Of a stretch of 64,000 bases of DNA, positions 40,815-48,635 are shown one piece after another. The first letter of the stretch is position 1. Every line of letters starts with the position of its first letter. The position numbers and the translations under genes are program-made. The stretch is taken from assembly GCF_024198255.1 (NCBI RefSeq), contig NZ_JAJVKW010000009.1, forward strand, positions 124,001-188,000. Reading direction: 5' to 3'. Origin of the DNA: Myxococcus guangdongensis (GTDB taxonomy: Bacteria; Myxococcota; Myxococcia; Myxococcales; Myxococcaceae). The notes under the pieces are model-generated. The model saw only the letters and a list, made by a program, of their open reading frames with translations. It was not told where the DNA came from and searched no databases.

Positions 40815-43253
40815 GTGACCACTGAAACGTATGGCAGGTACCAGCTCCTGAAGCGACTCGCCATGGGCGGGATGGCGCAGCTTTATCTCGCGCGCCAGCA
40901 GGGCCCGGAGGGCTTCGAGAAGCTGGTGGTGGTGAAGCGAATCCTTCCGCACCTCGCGGAGAACGACGACTTCGTCAAGATGTTCCTGGACGAGGCGCGC
41001 ATCGCCGCGCGGCTGAACCACGCGAACGTGGTGCAGATCTTCGACCTGGGCGCGCAGGACGACTCGTTCTTCATCGCCATGGAATACATCCATGGCGACG
41101 ACCTGCGGCGCATCTGGAAGCAGTCGGAGGCGATGGGGCAGCCGGTGCCGGTGCCGCTGGTGTGCCGCATCCTCATCGAGGCGTGCTCGGGCCTGGACTA
41201 CGCGCACAAGCGCACGGACCCGTCGACGGGGCGGCCCCTGGGCATCGTCCACCGCGACGTGTCCCCCCAGAACATCCTGGTGACGTTCGAGGGGGGGGTG
41301 AAGGTGGTGGACTTCGGTATCGCCAAGGCGGCGGACCAGGCCACCGTCACGCGCTCGGGCGTGCTGAAGGGGAAGTACTCGTACATGTCCCCAGAGCAGG
41401 CCGCGGGTCAGCGCGTGGACTGCCGGGCGGACATCTTCGCCCTGGGCGTGGTGCTGTACGAGCTGCTCACCTGCACGCGCCTGTTCAAGCGCCCCAGCGA
41501 CATCCAGACGCTGGCGGCGGTGGCCGAGTGCAAGGTGCTGCCGCCCTCGCAGGTGAACCCGCGGGTGCCGCAGGACCTGGACGCCATCGTCCTCAAGGCG
41601 CTCGCGAAGGACCCGGTGGCTCGCTACCAGGAGGCGGTCCACCTGCAACTGGCGCTCGAGGACTGGCTGAGCGCGAACCGGTTGCCCTCGTCCACGGCGC
41701 ACGTCGCCGTGTACATGAAGGACATCTACGCGGAGCGCTTGGCGTCGGAGGCGCGCTCGGGCGAGGTGCCGATGGAGGACTCCGACCCGGCGTCGGGCTC
41801 CGGGCGCCAGGAGCAGGCCCCGCGTCGCAGTGCGCTGCGGCCCTCGTTGTCGCGCTCGGCGGTGGCGCCCGAGGGCGAGACGGCGGCGCTGCGGCCTCGC
41901 GGGCAGACGCGGAACACGGGGCGCATCGCGCTGGAGTCGCCGGCGGGCCGGCTGACGGGCCAGCGCCGGGCGTTGGAGCCTTCGGCCGTGCCGGAGCGGG
42001 CGTCGCGCGCGGGGATGCCCGCGGTGCCCCGGGTGGAGGAGGACGCGCCGACGATGGACGGACGCGCGGCCTCCAGGGCCACGCTGACGGACGTGAAGGC
42101 GGCCACCGAGCCGAAGCCCGAGGGCAGGCCGCCGACGCGGGCCGTCCCTGTCGTCGTGCACCACGGCCACCACGTGGAGGAGGACGCGCCCACGCTGGCG
42201 ATGCCGGAGCTGGCGTCGCCGCCGCCGTCGAGGCCGTCCCGGCTGTCGCTGCCGTTGCCGCGCGTGGAGGTCGAGGAGCAGGAGGAGGACGCGCCCACGC
42301 TGTCGCTGGGCATGTCGCGGCCGGGACGCAAGAAGGGCGCGGCGCGCACGGGCGAGGTGCCGCCGGCGACCACGTCGTCACGGCTGGGCTGGTGGATTCC
42401 CGCGGTGGGGTTGGGGCTGGTGGTGCTGGTGCTGCTGTGGGCCTGGATGAAGCCGGGCGAGTCGGTGCCGGTGCAGGCGCGGCTGGAGACGGAACCCGCC
42501 GGTGCGCGGGTGGTCTTCGACGGGCGCGAGCTCGCGGAGCGCACGCCGCTGACCCTGCCGGGGATGCCGGAGGGGCGCTACGCGCTCCTGGTGTCCCTGG
42601 AGGGCTACCAGGAGCTGAGGACGGAGCTGGAGGTCCAGTCCTCGGGGCCGGTGCCGCTGGGGGTGCTGAAGCTGGTGTCGGTGGCGCCGGCGGAGAAGCA
42701 GGCGCCCGCGCCGCCCGTCGCTGCTCCAGAGCAGGCGCCCGTGGAGCCGCCTCCCGCGCGGGCCGCGCAGAAGGTCCGTCTGCGGCTGGAGTCGCAGCCC
42801 GCGCAGGCGCTCGTGTACGTGGATGGGCGCCAGCAGGGGGCGGCGCCGCTGGTGGTGGAGTCCGCGCCGGGCGTGGCGCTGGCCGTCCGCGTGGAGGCCG
42901 CGAAGCACCACCCGAGCGAGCGCACCGTCACGGTGGGCGCCGGGCCCGAGCAGGTGGAGCGCTTCACGCTGCAGCCGGAGGCGCGAGTGGCCCCGGTGGT
43001 GGCGCCTCCTCGGCCGCCCAGGCAGGAGGTCCGGGGGGAGACGCGGATGGCGAAGGTGCGCTTCGCCGTCAGGCCGTGGGCCGAGGTGACGTGTGGGGGG
43101 AAGAAGCTGGGCGAGACGCCCTTCGAGGCGGTAGAGCTGCGTGTCGGCAGCTACGACTGCAAATTCTTCAATCCCGACCTCAAGAAGACGCTCAGTCGAC
43201 GTATCGAAGTGAAGCCCATCGACTTGAACGTCGTGAGCGTGAAGTTCGAATAG
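40815..43253 (+). CDS. Transmembrane Ser/Thr kinase with PEGA domains (first of pair)
   Basis: An 812-residue Hanks-type kinase starting at GTG 40815. The catalytic domain has glycine loop LAMGGMAQ, Lys41, HRD (146-148), DFG (166-168) and SPE, all intact. A long Pro/Arg/Glu-rich linker has three repeats of EEDAPT. A single membrane helix follows (WWIPAVGLGLVVLVLL, near residue 537), and the periplasmic part has at least three PEGA-type modules (LETEPAGARVVFDGRELAE, LESQPAQALVYVDGRQQG). PEGA modules are thought to bind surface ligands, so this is a plausible sensor kinase. The second kinase starts 22 bases downstream. Confidence 0.9.
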   Translation: MTTETYGRYQLLKRLAMGGMAQLYLARQQGPEGFEKLVVVKRILPHLAENDDFVKMFLDEARIAARLNHANVVQIFDLGAQDDSFFIAMEYIHGDDLRRIWKQSEAMGQPVPVPLVCRILIEACSGLDYAHKRTDPSTGRPLGIVHRDVSPQNILVTFEGGVKVVDFGIAKAADQATVTRSGVLKGKYSYMSPEQAAGQRVDCRADIFALGVVLYELLTCTRLFKRPSDIQTLAAVAECKVLPPSQVNPRVPQDLDAIVLKALAKDPVARYQEAVHLQLALEDWLSANRLPSSTAHVAVYMKDIYAERLASEARSGEVPMEDSDPASGSGRQEQAPRRSALRPSLSRSAVAPEGETAALRPRGQTRNTGRIALESPAGRLTGQRRALEPSAVPERASRAGMPAVPRVEEDAPTMDGRAASRATLTDVKAATEPKPEGRPPTRAVPVVVHHGHHVEEDAPTLAMPELASPPPSRPSRLSLPLPRVEVEEQEEDAPTLSLGMSRPGRKKGAARTGEVPPATTSSRLGWWIPAVGLGLVVLVLLWAWMKPGESVPVQARLETEPAGARVVFDGRELAERTPLTLPGMPEGRYALLVSLEGYQELRTELEVQSSGPVPLGVLKLVSVAPAEKQAPAPPVAAPEQAPVEPPPARAAQKVRLRLESQPAQALVYVDGRQQGAAPLVVESAPGVALAVRVEAAKHHPSERTVTVGAGPEQVERFTLQPEARVAPVVAPPRPPRQEVRGETRMAKVRFAVRPWAEVTCGGKKLGETPFEAVELRVGSYDCKFFNPDLKKTLSRRIEVKPIDLNVVSVKFE

Positions 43254-43275
43254 CGCACATGCTCCGGAAGCTCTC

Positions 43276-45558
43276 TTGACGCTCCTCGCCGGTACGCAGA
43301 TCGGCAAGTACGTCGTCCGCCGCAAGCTCGCGGAGGGCGGGATGGCGGAGATCTATCTCTGCACCGCCCGGGGCGCCGAGGGCTTCGAGAAGGAAGTGGT
43401 CATCAAGCGGGTGCGCGCGTTCCTGGCGAGCGACCCGGAGTTCGTGGGGATGTTCATCGCGGAGGCCCGGCTGGCCTCGCGGCTCAACCACGCGAACGTG
43501 GTGCAGATCTTCGACTTCGACAAGCACGAGGACACGTACTACCTGGCCATGGAGTACGTGCGCGGCTGCTCGCTGTGGGAGCTGCGACGCAAGAGCAAGG
43601 AGCTGATGGAGCCGATGCCGCCGATGCTGGTGGCGCAAATCGGCGCGGAGGTCGCCCGGGGGCTGCACTACGCGCACCGGCTGAAGGTGAACGGGCACCC
43701 GCTGGACCTGGTGCACCGCGACGTGACGCCGCACAACGTGCTGCTCTCGTACGACGGCGCGGTGAAGCTGACGGACTTCGGCATCGCCAAGGCGGGCAAG
43801 AAGCTCACGCAGCCCGGGATGCTCAAGGGCAAGTTCGCGTACATGTCCCCGGAGCAGTCGCGGGGCGAGGACGTGGACTCGCGCACGGACCTGTTCGCGC
43901 TGGGCGTCGTCCTGTGGGAGATGCTGACGGGCGGGCGGCTGTTCGACGGGGACTCGGAGCTGGCGGTGCTGCGCGCGGTGCAGCAGAGCGTCATCCCGCC
44001 CCCGGCACGGCTCAACCCGGAGGTGCCCGCGGAGCTGGACGCGGTGGTGATGCGCGCGCTGGAGCGAGACCCGGCCGCGCGGTTCCAGACGGCGGGAGAG
44101 CTGGAGCGCGCCCTGGCGCAGTGCGTGTTGCGCCACGCCCGCTCCGTGGATGACACGGACCTGGCCGGCTTCCTGCGGAGGTTGTTCCCCACGACGCCCA
44201 CCATGGCGCTGCCCGCGGTGCAGGAGCGCACGCAGGTGCTCCCGGGCGAGCAGGTGCCCGAGGGTGACGACGAGGACGTGGCGCCGCTGGCTCCGTCGCG
44301 CAGGGAGCCCACCGCGGTGATGCGGCCGGGGCGCGCGGGTGGGGGAGCACCGTCCTCGCCCGACGAGGACTTCGATGCGTCCACCTTCGTGCTGCCTCGG
44401 CGCGACGAGGCAGAGATGGAGGCGCCCCGCGTTCCGTTGCCGCCCATGGCCACGCCGATGATGCCGCTGCCGGCGGTGGCGTCGTCACCGGTGCCTCGGA
44501 GGCTCACTCCGCCCGTGGCCGCGCCGCTGGTCTCGGTGCGCCCGAGCCGCCCGGAGGGGACATCGTCGGTCGCGCTGCCCATCGGCGCGGTGCCTGCTCG
44601 GACGCCGAGCCGCCCGGGCGATGTGGCCGCTGTCGCGCGCCGGGACTCCAGCGCGACGCGTGACGACGAGGTCTCGGAGCGCTCGGCCGACGAGTCCGAG
44701 GGGGCGGCGCCGTCCTGGCCCGGGCTGCAGGGAGCTCCAGCGCCTGTCGGCGACGGGGCGCTGGACCGGGGCCACTCGGGCGCTTGGGCGCAACGAGACG
44801 CGAGCCAGGGCCGTGCGCGGTCGTCGACGGATGGACCGGCGACGGGCGTCTCCGCCGCCGCGGTGCTCGATGCGAGGGCAGGGGGGCCCCAGTCCCTGTC
44901 GGGCAGTGAGGTCCCCACCGTCACGGATTCATCGCCGGGCAGCGCCGCGACGTCGAAGTGGCGGCGGCCGAGGACGTGGGCGCTCGTCGGCGGTCTGGGC
45001 CTGTCGCTGTTCGTGTCCGCCGTCGTGGTGACGCGGGAGCGATGGAGCCCGGTGCCGGGCGGCGCGGAGGCTCCTCCTGTCTCTCCGGTGACGACTCCAC
45101 CCGAGGCCGTTGCTGCTCGGGCCCCCGCGCCGAGCGAGTTCAGCGCGCGTGGCGGCACGGGTCCGACTCCCGCCGCGCCGAACGCGGAAGCGGGAACCGG
45201 CGACTCCGCGAGCCCGGCGGCGGAGCCCTCTTCGGATTCCGAAGCCGAGGTCGAGGGAATGAAGCGCGAGGAGGCGCTTGCGGCGGGACCGACTCCCTCG
45301 AAGGGGGCGTCCGTCCCCGAGCCCTCGTCGCAGGCCGCCGTGAGCACGGGCACGCTGCTCGTCCGGGCCACGCCGTACGCCACGGTGTACCTCGACGGGC
45401 GGAAGCTCGGCGAGGTCTCCGGGCGAGCGACCTTCAAGGTGGCGCCGGGCACCTACAAGCTGCTCTTCCACCACCCGGCGGGAGAGAAGCTCTTCGTCGT
45501 CACCCTCACCGCGGGCAGCACGGTGACGCGAGAGTTCCGACCGCCGCGCGGTCGTTGA
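43276..45558 (+). CDS. Transmembrane Ser/Thr kinase with PEGA domain (second of pair)
   Basis: A 760-residue kinase. The TTG at 43276 is chosen because GGAAG lies 5 bases upstream and translation from it gives the canonical kinase N-terminus (MTLLAGTQIGKYVV). Kinase motifs are intact: Lys44, HRD (147-149), DFG (167-169), SPEQ. A long Pro/Ser/Ala-rich linker, one membrane helix (ALVGGLGLSLFVSAVVV) and a single C-terminal PEGA module (YATVYLDGRKLGE) follow. It is co-directional with the first kinase and probably co-transcribed, so the two may form a cascade or a heteromer. Confidence 0.88.
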   Translation: MTLLAGTQIGKYVVRRKLAEGGMAEIYLCTARGAEGFEKEVVIKRVRAFLASDPEFVGMFIAEARLASRLNHANVVQIFDFDKHEDTYYLAMEYVRGCSLWELRRKSKELMEPMPPMLVAQIGAEVARGLHYAHRLKVNGHPLDLVHRDVTPHNVLLSYDGAVKLTDFGIAKAGKKLTQPGMLKGKFAYMSPEQSRGEDVDSRTDLFALGVVLWEMLTGGRLFDGDSELAVLRAVQQSVIPPPARLNPEVPAELDAVVMRALERDPAARFQTAGELERALAQCVLRHARSVDDTDLAGFLRRLFPTTPTMALPAVQERTQVLPGEQVPEGDDEDVAPLAPSRREPTAVMRPGRAGGGAPSSPDEDFDASTFVLPRRDEAEMEAPRVPLPPMATPMMPLPAVASSPVPRRLTPPVAAPLVSVRPSRPEGTSSVALPIGAVPARTPSRPGDVAAVARRDSSATRDDEVSERSADESEGAAPSWPGLQGAPAPVGDGALDRGHSGAWAQRDASQGRARSSTDGPATGVSAAAVLDARAGGPQSLSGSEVPTVTDSSPGSAATSKWRRPRTWALVGGLGLSLFVSAVVVTRERWSPVPGGAEAPPVSPVTTPPEAVAARAPAPSEFSARGGTGPTPAAPNAEAGTGDSASPAAEPSSDSEAEVEGMKREEALAAGPTPSKGASVPEPSSQAAVSTGTLLVRATPYATVYLDGRKLGEVSGRATFKVAPGTYKLLFHHPAGEKLFVVTLTAGSTVTREFRPPRGR

Positions 45559-45601
45559 ACCTCCGCATCGACGTCGTACCCCGAGGCCTCGTGTCGTCTC
45601 C

Positions 45602-45622
45602 GCGCGCGCCTTCTCCGCGCGC
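45602..45622 (+). terminator. Candidate terminator after the kinase pair
   Basis: 7-bp stem GCGCGCG / CGCGCGC with a 7-base loop, 43 bases past the stop. No U-tract. Confidence 0.4.
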
Positions 45623-45872
45623 CGTGAGCTGACCCGGCCCGCCGTCCGCCCCGCATCACTCCGCGTCCGCGTCGCGCGCCGGGTCTCCTGTCACCCCGTG
45701 TCGCGCTTCGTCTCGTGGAAAACCGAGGGGTCCTCCGAGTCCGCGCGCACTTCGTCCGAAGCGCCGTTCGCTCGGGCGCGGGCGCGCTCGCCGTCGCTCT
45801 CGAAAGCGTGAACAGGCCGACAGCACAACAGTCCTGTAGCGGTCTGCCTTGACACCGAATGGTCGTTTCTGG

Positions 45873-45895
45873 CACTCAGTGTCTTCTACTGAGTG
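45873..45895 (+). promoter_or_regulatory. Palindrome next to the MerR-like gene start
   Basis: Perfect 8-bp inverted repeat CACTCAGT / ACTGAGTG with a 7-base spacer, ending 11 bases before the ATG at 45907. It is placed to be an autoregulatory operator or a leader hairpin. Confidence 0.45.
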
Positions 45896-45906
45896 GCTTA
45901 TATTCA

Positions 45907-46431
45907 ATGGAACCGATGGACCTGTTGGCTCCCGACGAGATTGCTCGGATCGAGCGCGAGAACGCGGGCGGTCTGCCCGCGAGCGCCATCCTTGAAATCT
46001 TTCGTCCGAGGGGCGTGAGGCTGTCGGAGGCGACCTTCCGCAAGTACGTCCAGGCGGGGTTGCTACCGAGGAGTCGCCGGGTGGGGCGGAAGGGGAAGCA
46101 CCAGGGGAGCCTGGGGCTCTACCCCGTGGAAGCGGTGCGCCGTATCAATGTCATCAAGAAGATGATGGCGGAGGGGCACACCCTGGAGGACATCAAGAAG
46201 TCCTTCGTCTTCCACCGCAACCACATCGACCAGGTGGAACGCGACCTCGGCGGTCTATTGGATGGGCTCCAGGAGGAGTTGGGAGAGCGCGCCTTCGGGG
46301 GGGAGCATCGACGTTCGCTCGAGGCGGAGTTGGCAACGCTGCGGCAAAGAGCGCAGGATCTGGTCCGGGACGTGGCCCGGCTGGGCAGCGCGGTGACCGC
46401 ACGCGAAGACGAAACGATGAGTTCGCAATAA
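45907..46431 (+). CDS. MerR-like helix-turn-helix regulator
   Basis: A 174-residue DNA-binding protein. Residues 23-95 form a MerR-type winged helix: LSEATFRKYVQAGLLPRSRR is the recognition helix and wing, LYPVEAVRRINVIKKMMAEG the dimer-side helix. A C-terminal helix (100-165), rich in Glu, Arg and Leu, should form the antiparallel dimer coiled coil. No metal- or ligand-binding cysteines are present. A palindrome lies just upstream, suggesting autoregulation. The sigma-region-4-like gene starts 60 bases downstream on the same strand, so the two regulators may be co-transcribed. Confidence 0.78.
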   Translation: MEPMDLLAPDEIARIERENAGGLPASAILEIFRPRGVRLSEATFRKYVQAGLLPRSRRVGRKGKHQGSLGLYPVEAVRRINVIKKMMAEGHTLEDIKKSFVFHRNHIDQVERDLGGLLDGLQEELGERAFGGEHRRSLEAELATLRQRAQDLVRDVARLGSAVTAREDETMSSQ

Positions 46432-46491
46432 AATAAGATGCCGGCCCTGCGACCGGTGGACCCGGTTAGACTGGCCTCACGTGGAGGGGAC

Positions 46492-46983
46492 ATGTCGGAA
46501 GTGAAGCAAGTGGAGGAGGGCGGAGACCAGGCGCAAGAGGACCTGGCACAGGAGCGCCGACGGTCCAAGACGATGTCGCGCAAGGAGATGGCGCGTGATT
46601 TGCGCCGCCGTCGGCTCACCGGGCAGGTGGACCCGGAAGAGGCGGACCTGCTCAAGCAGATGGACGACACGCGGCCGCGCACGCGCGCGGACTGCGTCAA
46701 CGGACCGCGTCCGTGCATGTTCGTCTCCTGCAAGCACAACCTGTATCTGGACGTGAACCCGGAGACGGGGTCCATCAAGCTCAACTTCCCGGACAAGGAG
46801 ATCTGGGAGCTCGAGCACACCTGCGCCCTGGACGTGGCGGAGAAGGGCGGCATCACGCTCGAGGAGGTGGGGGAGATCATGAACCTCACCCGTGAGCGCA
46901 TCCGTCAGGTGGAGACGCGCGGGCTGATGAAGCTGCGCGAGGCCACCGAAGCCGAGCCGCCTGTCTCGGCCCGCAAGCCCTGA
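46492..46983 (+). CDS. Sigma-70 region 4-like DNA-binding protein with cysteine cluster
   Basis: A 163-residue protein. The C-terminal part (about 119-152) reads as sigma region 4: TLEEVGEIMNLTRERIRQVE is the -35-binding helix-turn-helix. There is no region 2, so it is not a complete sigma factor. In front of it is a cysteine set, Cys68-x6-Cys75-x4-Cys80 plus Cys111, which could hold zinc or an iron-sulfur cluster. The N-terminus is highly charged. ATG 46492 follows GGAGGGG. I infer a promoter-associated regulator, perhaps redox- or metal-responsive. A hairpin follows the stop. Confidence 0.75.
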   Translation: MSEVKQVEEGGDQAQEDLAQERRRSKTMSRKEMARDLRRRRLTGQVDPEEADLLKQMDDTRPRTRADCVNGPRPCMFVSCKHNLYLDVNPETGSIKLNFPDKEIWELEHTCALDVAEKGGITLEEVGEIMNLTRERIRQVETRGLMKLREATEAEPPVSARKP

Positions 46984-46990
46984 ATCGACC

Positions 46991-47007
46991 GGCGGCCTTG
47001 TGCCGCC
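46991..47007 (+). terminator. Hairpin after the sigma-region-4 gene
   Basis: 6-bp stem GGCGGC / GCCGCC with a 5-base loop, 7 bases after the stop. Confidence 0.4.
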
Positions 47008-47029
47008 AACGTCGCGCCGACGTGTTGCG

Positions 47030-47058
47030 TTGACACCCCAGGGGGTGGTTGCTACTAC
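47030..47058 (+). promoter_or_regulatory. purH: Candidate promoter of the purH operon
   Basis: A perfect -35 hexamer TTGACA (47030-47035), then a 17-base spacer and TACTAC (47053-47058) as a weak -10. This places transcription about 20-25 bases before the GTG start of purH. Confidence 0.5.
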
Positions 47059-47087
47059 CGCCGCTTCCCGCACACCGAGGCGCACAC

Positions 47088-48632
47088 GTGCTGGCTCTCC
47101 TCAGCGTTTCCGATAAGCGCGGTCTGGTTCCCTTCGCCCAGGGGCTGGTTCACCTGGGGTTCCGGTTGCTGTCGACGGGGGGAACCTTGGAGGCGCTCAA
47201 GGGCGCCGGCATCCCCGCCTCCCAGGTGTCCGAGCACACGCAGAGTCCCGAGATTCTCGGAGGCCGCGTGAAGACGCTCCACCCCCGCATCCACGGCGGC
47301 ATCCTCGGTCGCCTGGAGCTGGAGTCGGACCGCGAGGAGATGAAGGCCCACGGCATCGAGCCCATCTCGCTGGTCGCGGTGAACCTGTATCCGTTCCGTC
47401 AGACGGTGTCGTCGGGCGCGGCGGAGGCGGACGTCATCGAGCAGATTGATATCGGCGGGCCGGCGATGGTGCGCGCCTCCGCGAAGAACTTCCGTCACGT
47501 CGCCGTGGTGGTGGACCCGGACGACTATCCGTCGGTGCTCGCGGAGCTGGAGCAGCACAAGGCGGTGGGCGAGGCGACGCGGCGCAAGCTGATGCGCAAG
47601 GCGTTCGCGCACACGGCGGCCTACGACGCGTCCATCTCCGCGTGGCTGTCCACGCAAGCGGGCGAGCCCTTCCCCGGAGAGCTGTCGCTGTCGTTCCAGA
47701 AGGCGCAGGACCTGCGCTACGGGGAGAACCCGCACCAGCGCGGCGCCTTCTACCGCGAGCACTCCGCGCCCTCGGAGCCGACGGTTGGCTTCGCCAAGGT
47801 GCTCCAGGGCAAGGAGCTCTCGTACAACAACATCCTGGACCTGGACGCGGCGCTGGGCCTGGCGCTGGAGTTCGCCGAGCGGCCCACCGCGGTCATCATC
47901 AAGCACAACACGCCGTGTGGCGTGGCGGTGGATGACGCGCTGGTGAAGGCGTACCGCACGGCGCGGGCGGTGGACGAGACCTCCGCGTTCGGCGGAATCG
48001 TCGCGTTCAACCGCGAGGTGGACGAGGCCACGGCGCAGGCGATGGCGGAGACGTTCCTGGAGGCGGTCATCGCCCCGTCGTACTCGCAGGCGGCGCTCCA
48101 GGTGCTGGCGGCCAAGAAGAACCTGCGGCTCCTGGAGGCGGGCGCGGCGCTGGCGTCGCCGACCGCGCGGCCGAGGGCCCAGCTGGACGGCCGGAGCGTG
48201 TCCGGGGGCCTGCTGCTGATGGACCGGGACGCGGTGGAGCCGGAGCTGGGCTGGAAGGTGGTGTCCAAACGGGCACCCACACCGGACGAGGAGCGCGCCC
48301 TGCGCTTCGCCTGGAAGGTGTGCAAGCACGTCAAGAGCAATGCCATCGTCTTCGCCTCGGGCAGCCAGCTGTTGGCGCAGGGCGGCGGACAGACGAACCG
48401 GGTGGACTCGGTCCGAATCGCGATGCAGCGCGGCGGAGCGGCCCTCCAGGGGAGCGCGGTGGCCTCGGACGCCTTCTTCCCCTTCCGGGACGGCCTGGAC
48501 GAGGCGGCCCGGGCGGGTGCGACCTGCGTCATCCAGCCGGGCGGCTCTGTTCGGGATGCGGAGGTCATCGCCGCGGCCGACGAACATGGGATGGCCATGG
48601 TGGTGACCGGAGTGCGACACTTCCGGCACTGA
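47088..48632 (+). CDS. purH: Bifunctional AICAR transformylase/IMP cyclohydrolase
   Basis: A 514-residue enzyme that performs the last two steps of IMP synthesis: formylation of AICAR and ring closure. The usual length is about 510-530. The N-terminal MGS-like cyclohydrolase domain opens with LSVSDKRGLVPFA and has STGGTLEAL and GGRVKTLHP. The C-terminal transformylase domain has DLRYGENPHQ, IKHNTPCGVA, SAFGGIVAFN and KSNAIVFA. GTG 47088 follows GAGG. The next gene starts 3 bases after the stop and purD follows that. Confidence 0.96.
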   Translation: MLALLSVSDKRGLVPFAQGLVHLGFRLLSTGGTLEALKGAGIPASQVSEHTQSPEILGGRVKTLHPRIHGGILGRLELESDREEMKAHGIEPISLVAVNLYPFRQTVSSGAAEADVIEQIDIGGPAMVRASAKNFRHVAVVVDPDDYPSVLAELEQHKAVGEATRRKLMRKAFAHTAAYDASISAWLSTQAGEPFPGELSLSFQKAQDLRYGENPHQRGAFYREHSAPSEPTVGFAKVLQGKELSYNNILDLDAALGLALEFAERPTAVIIKHNTPCGVAVDDALVKAYRTARAVDETSAFGGIVAFNREVDEATAQAMAETFLEAVIAPSYSQAALQVLAAKKNLRLLEAGAALASPTARPRAQLDGRSVSGGLLLMDRDAVEPELGWKVVSKRAPTPDEERALRFAWKVCKHVKSNAIVFASGSQLLAQGGGQTNRVDSVRIAMQRGGAALQGSAVASDAFFPFRDGLDEAARAGATCVIQPGGSVRDAEVIAAADEHGMAMVVTGVRHFRH

Positions 48633-48635
48633 CTC

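Larger units (their letters stand above)
45559..45906. other. 348-base intergenic region ahead of the MerR-like gene
   Basis: No supported gene. It holds a GC-rich hairpin (45602-45622) after the kinase and, at its end, an 8-bp palindrome (45873-45895). A TTGACA hexamer at 45849-45854 could be a -35 box, but no good -10 follows at 17 bases. Confidence 0.5.
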
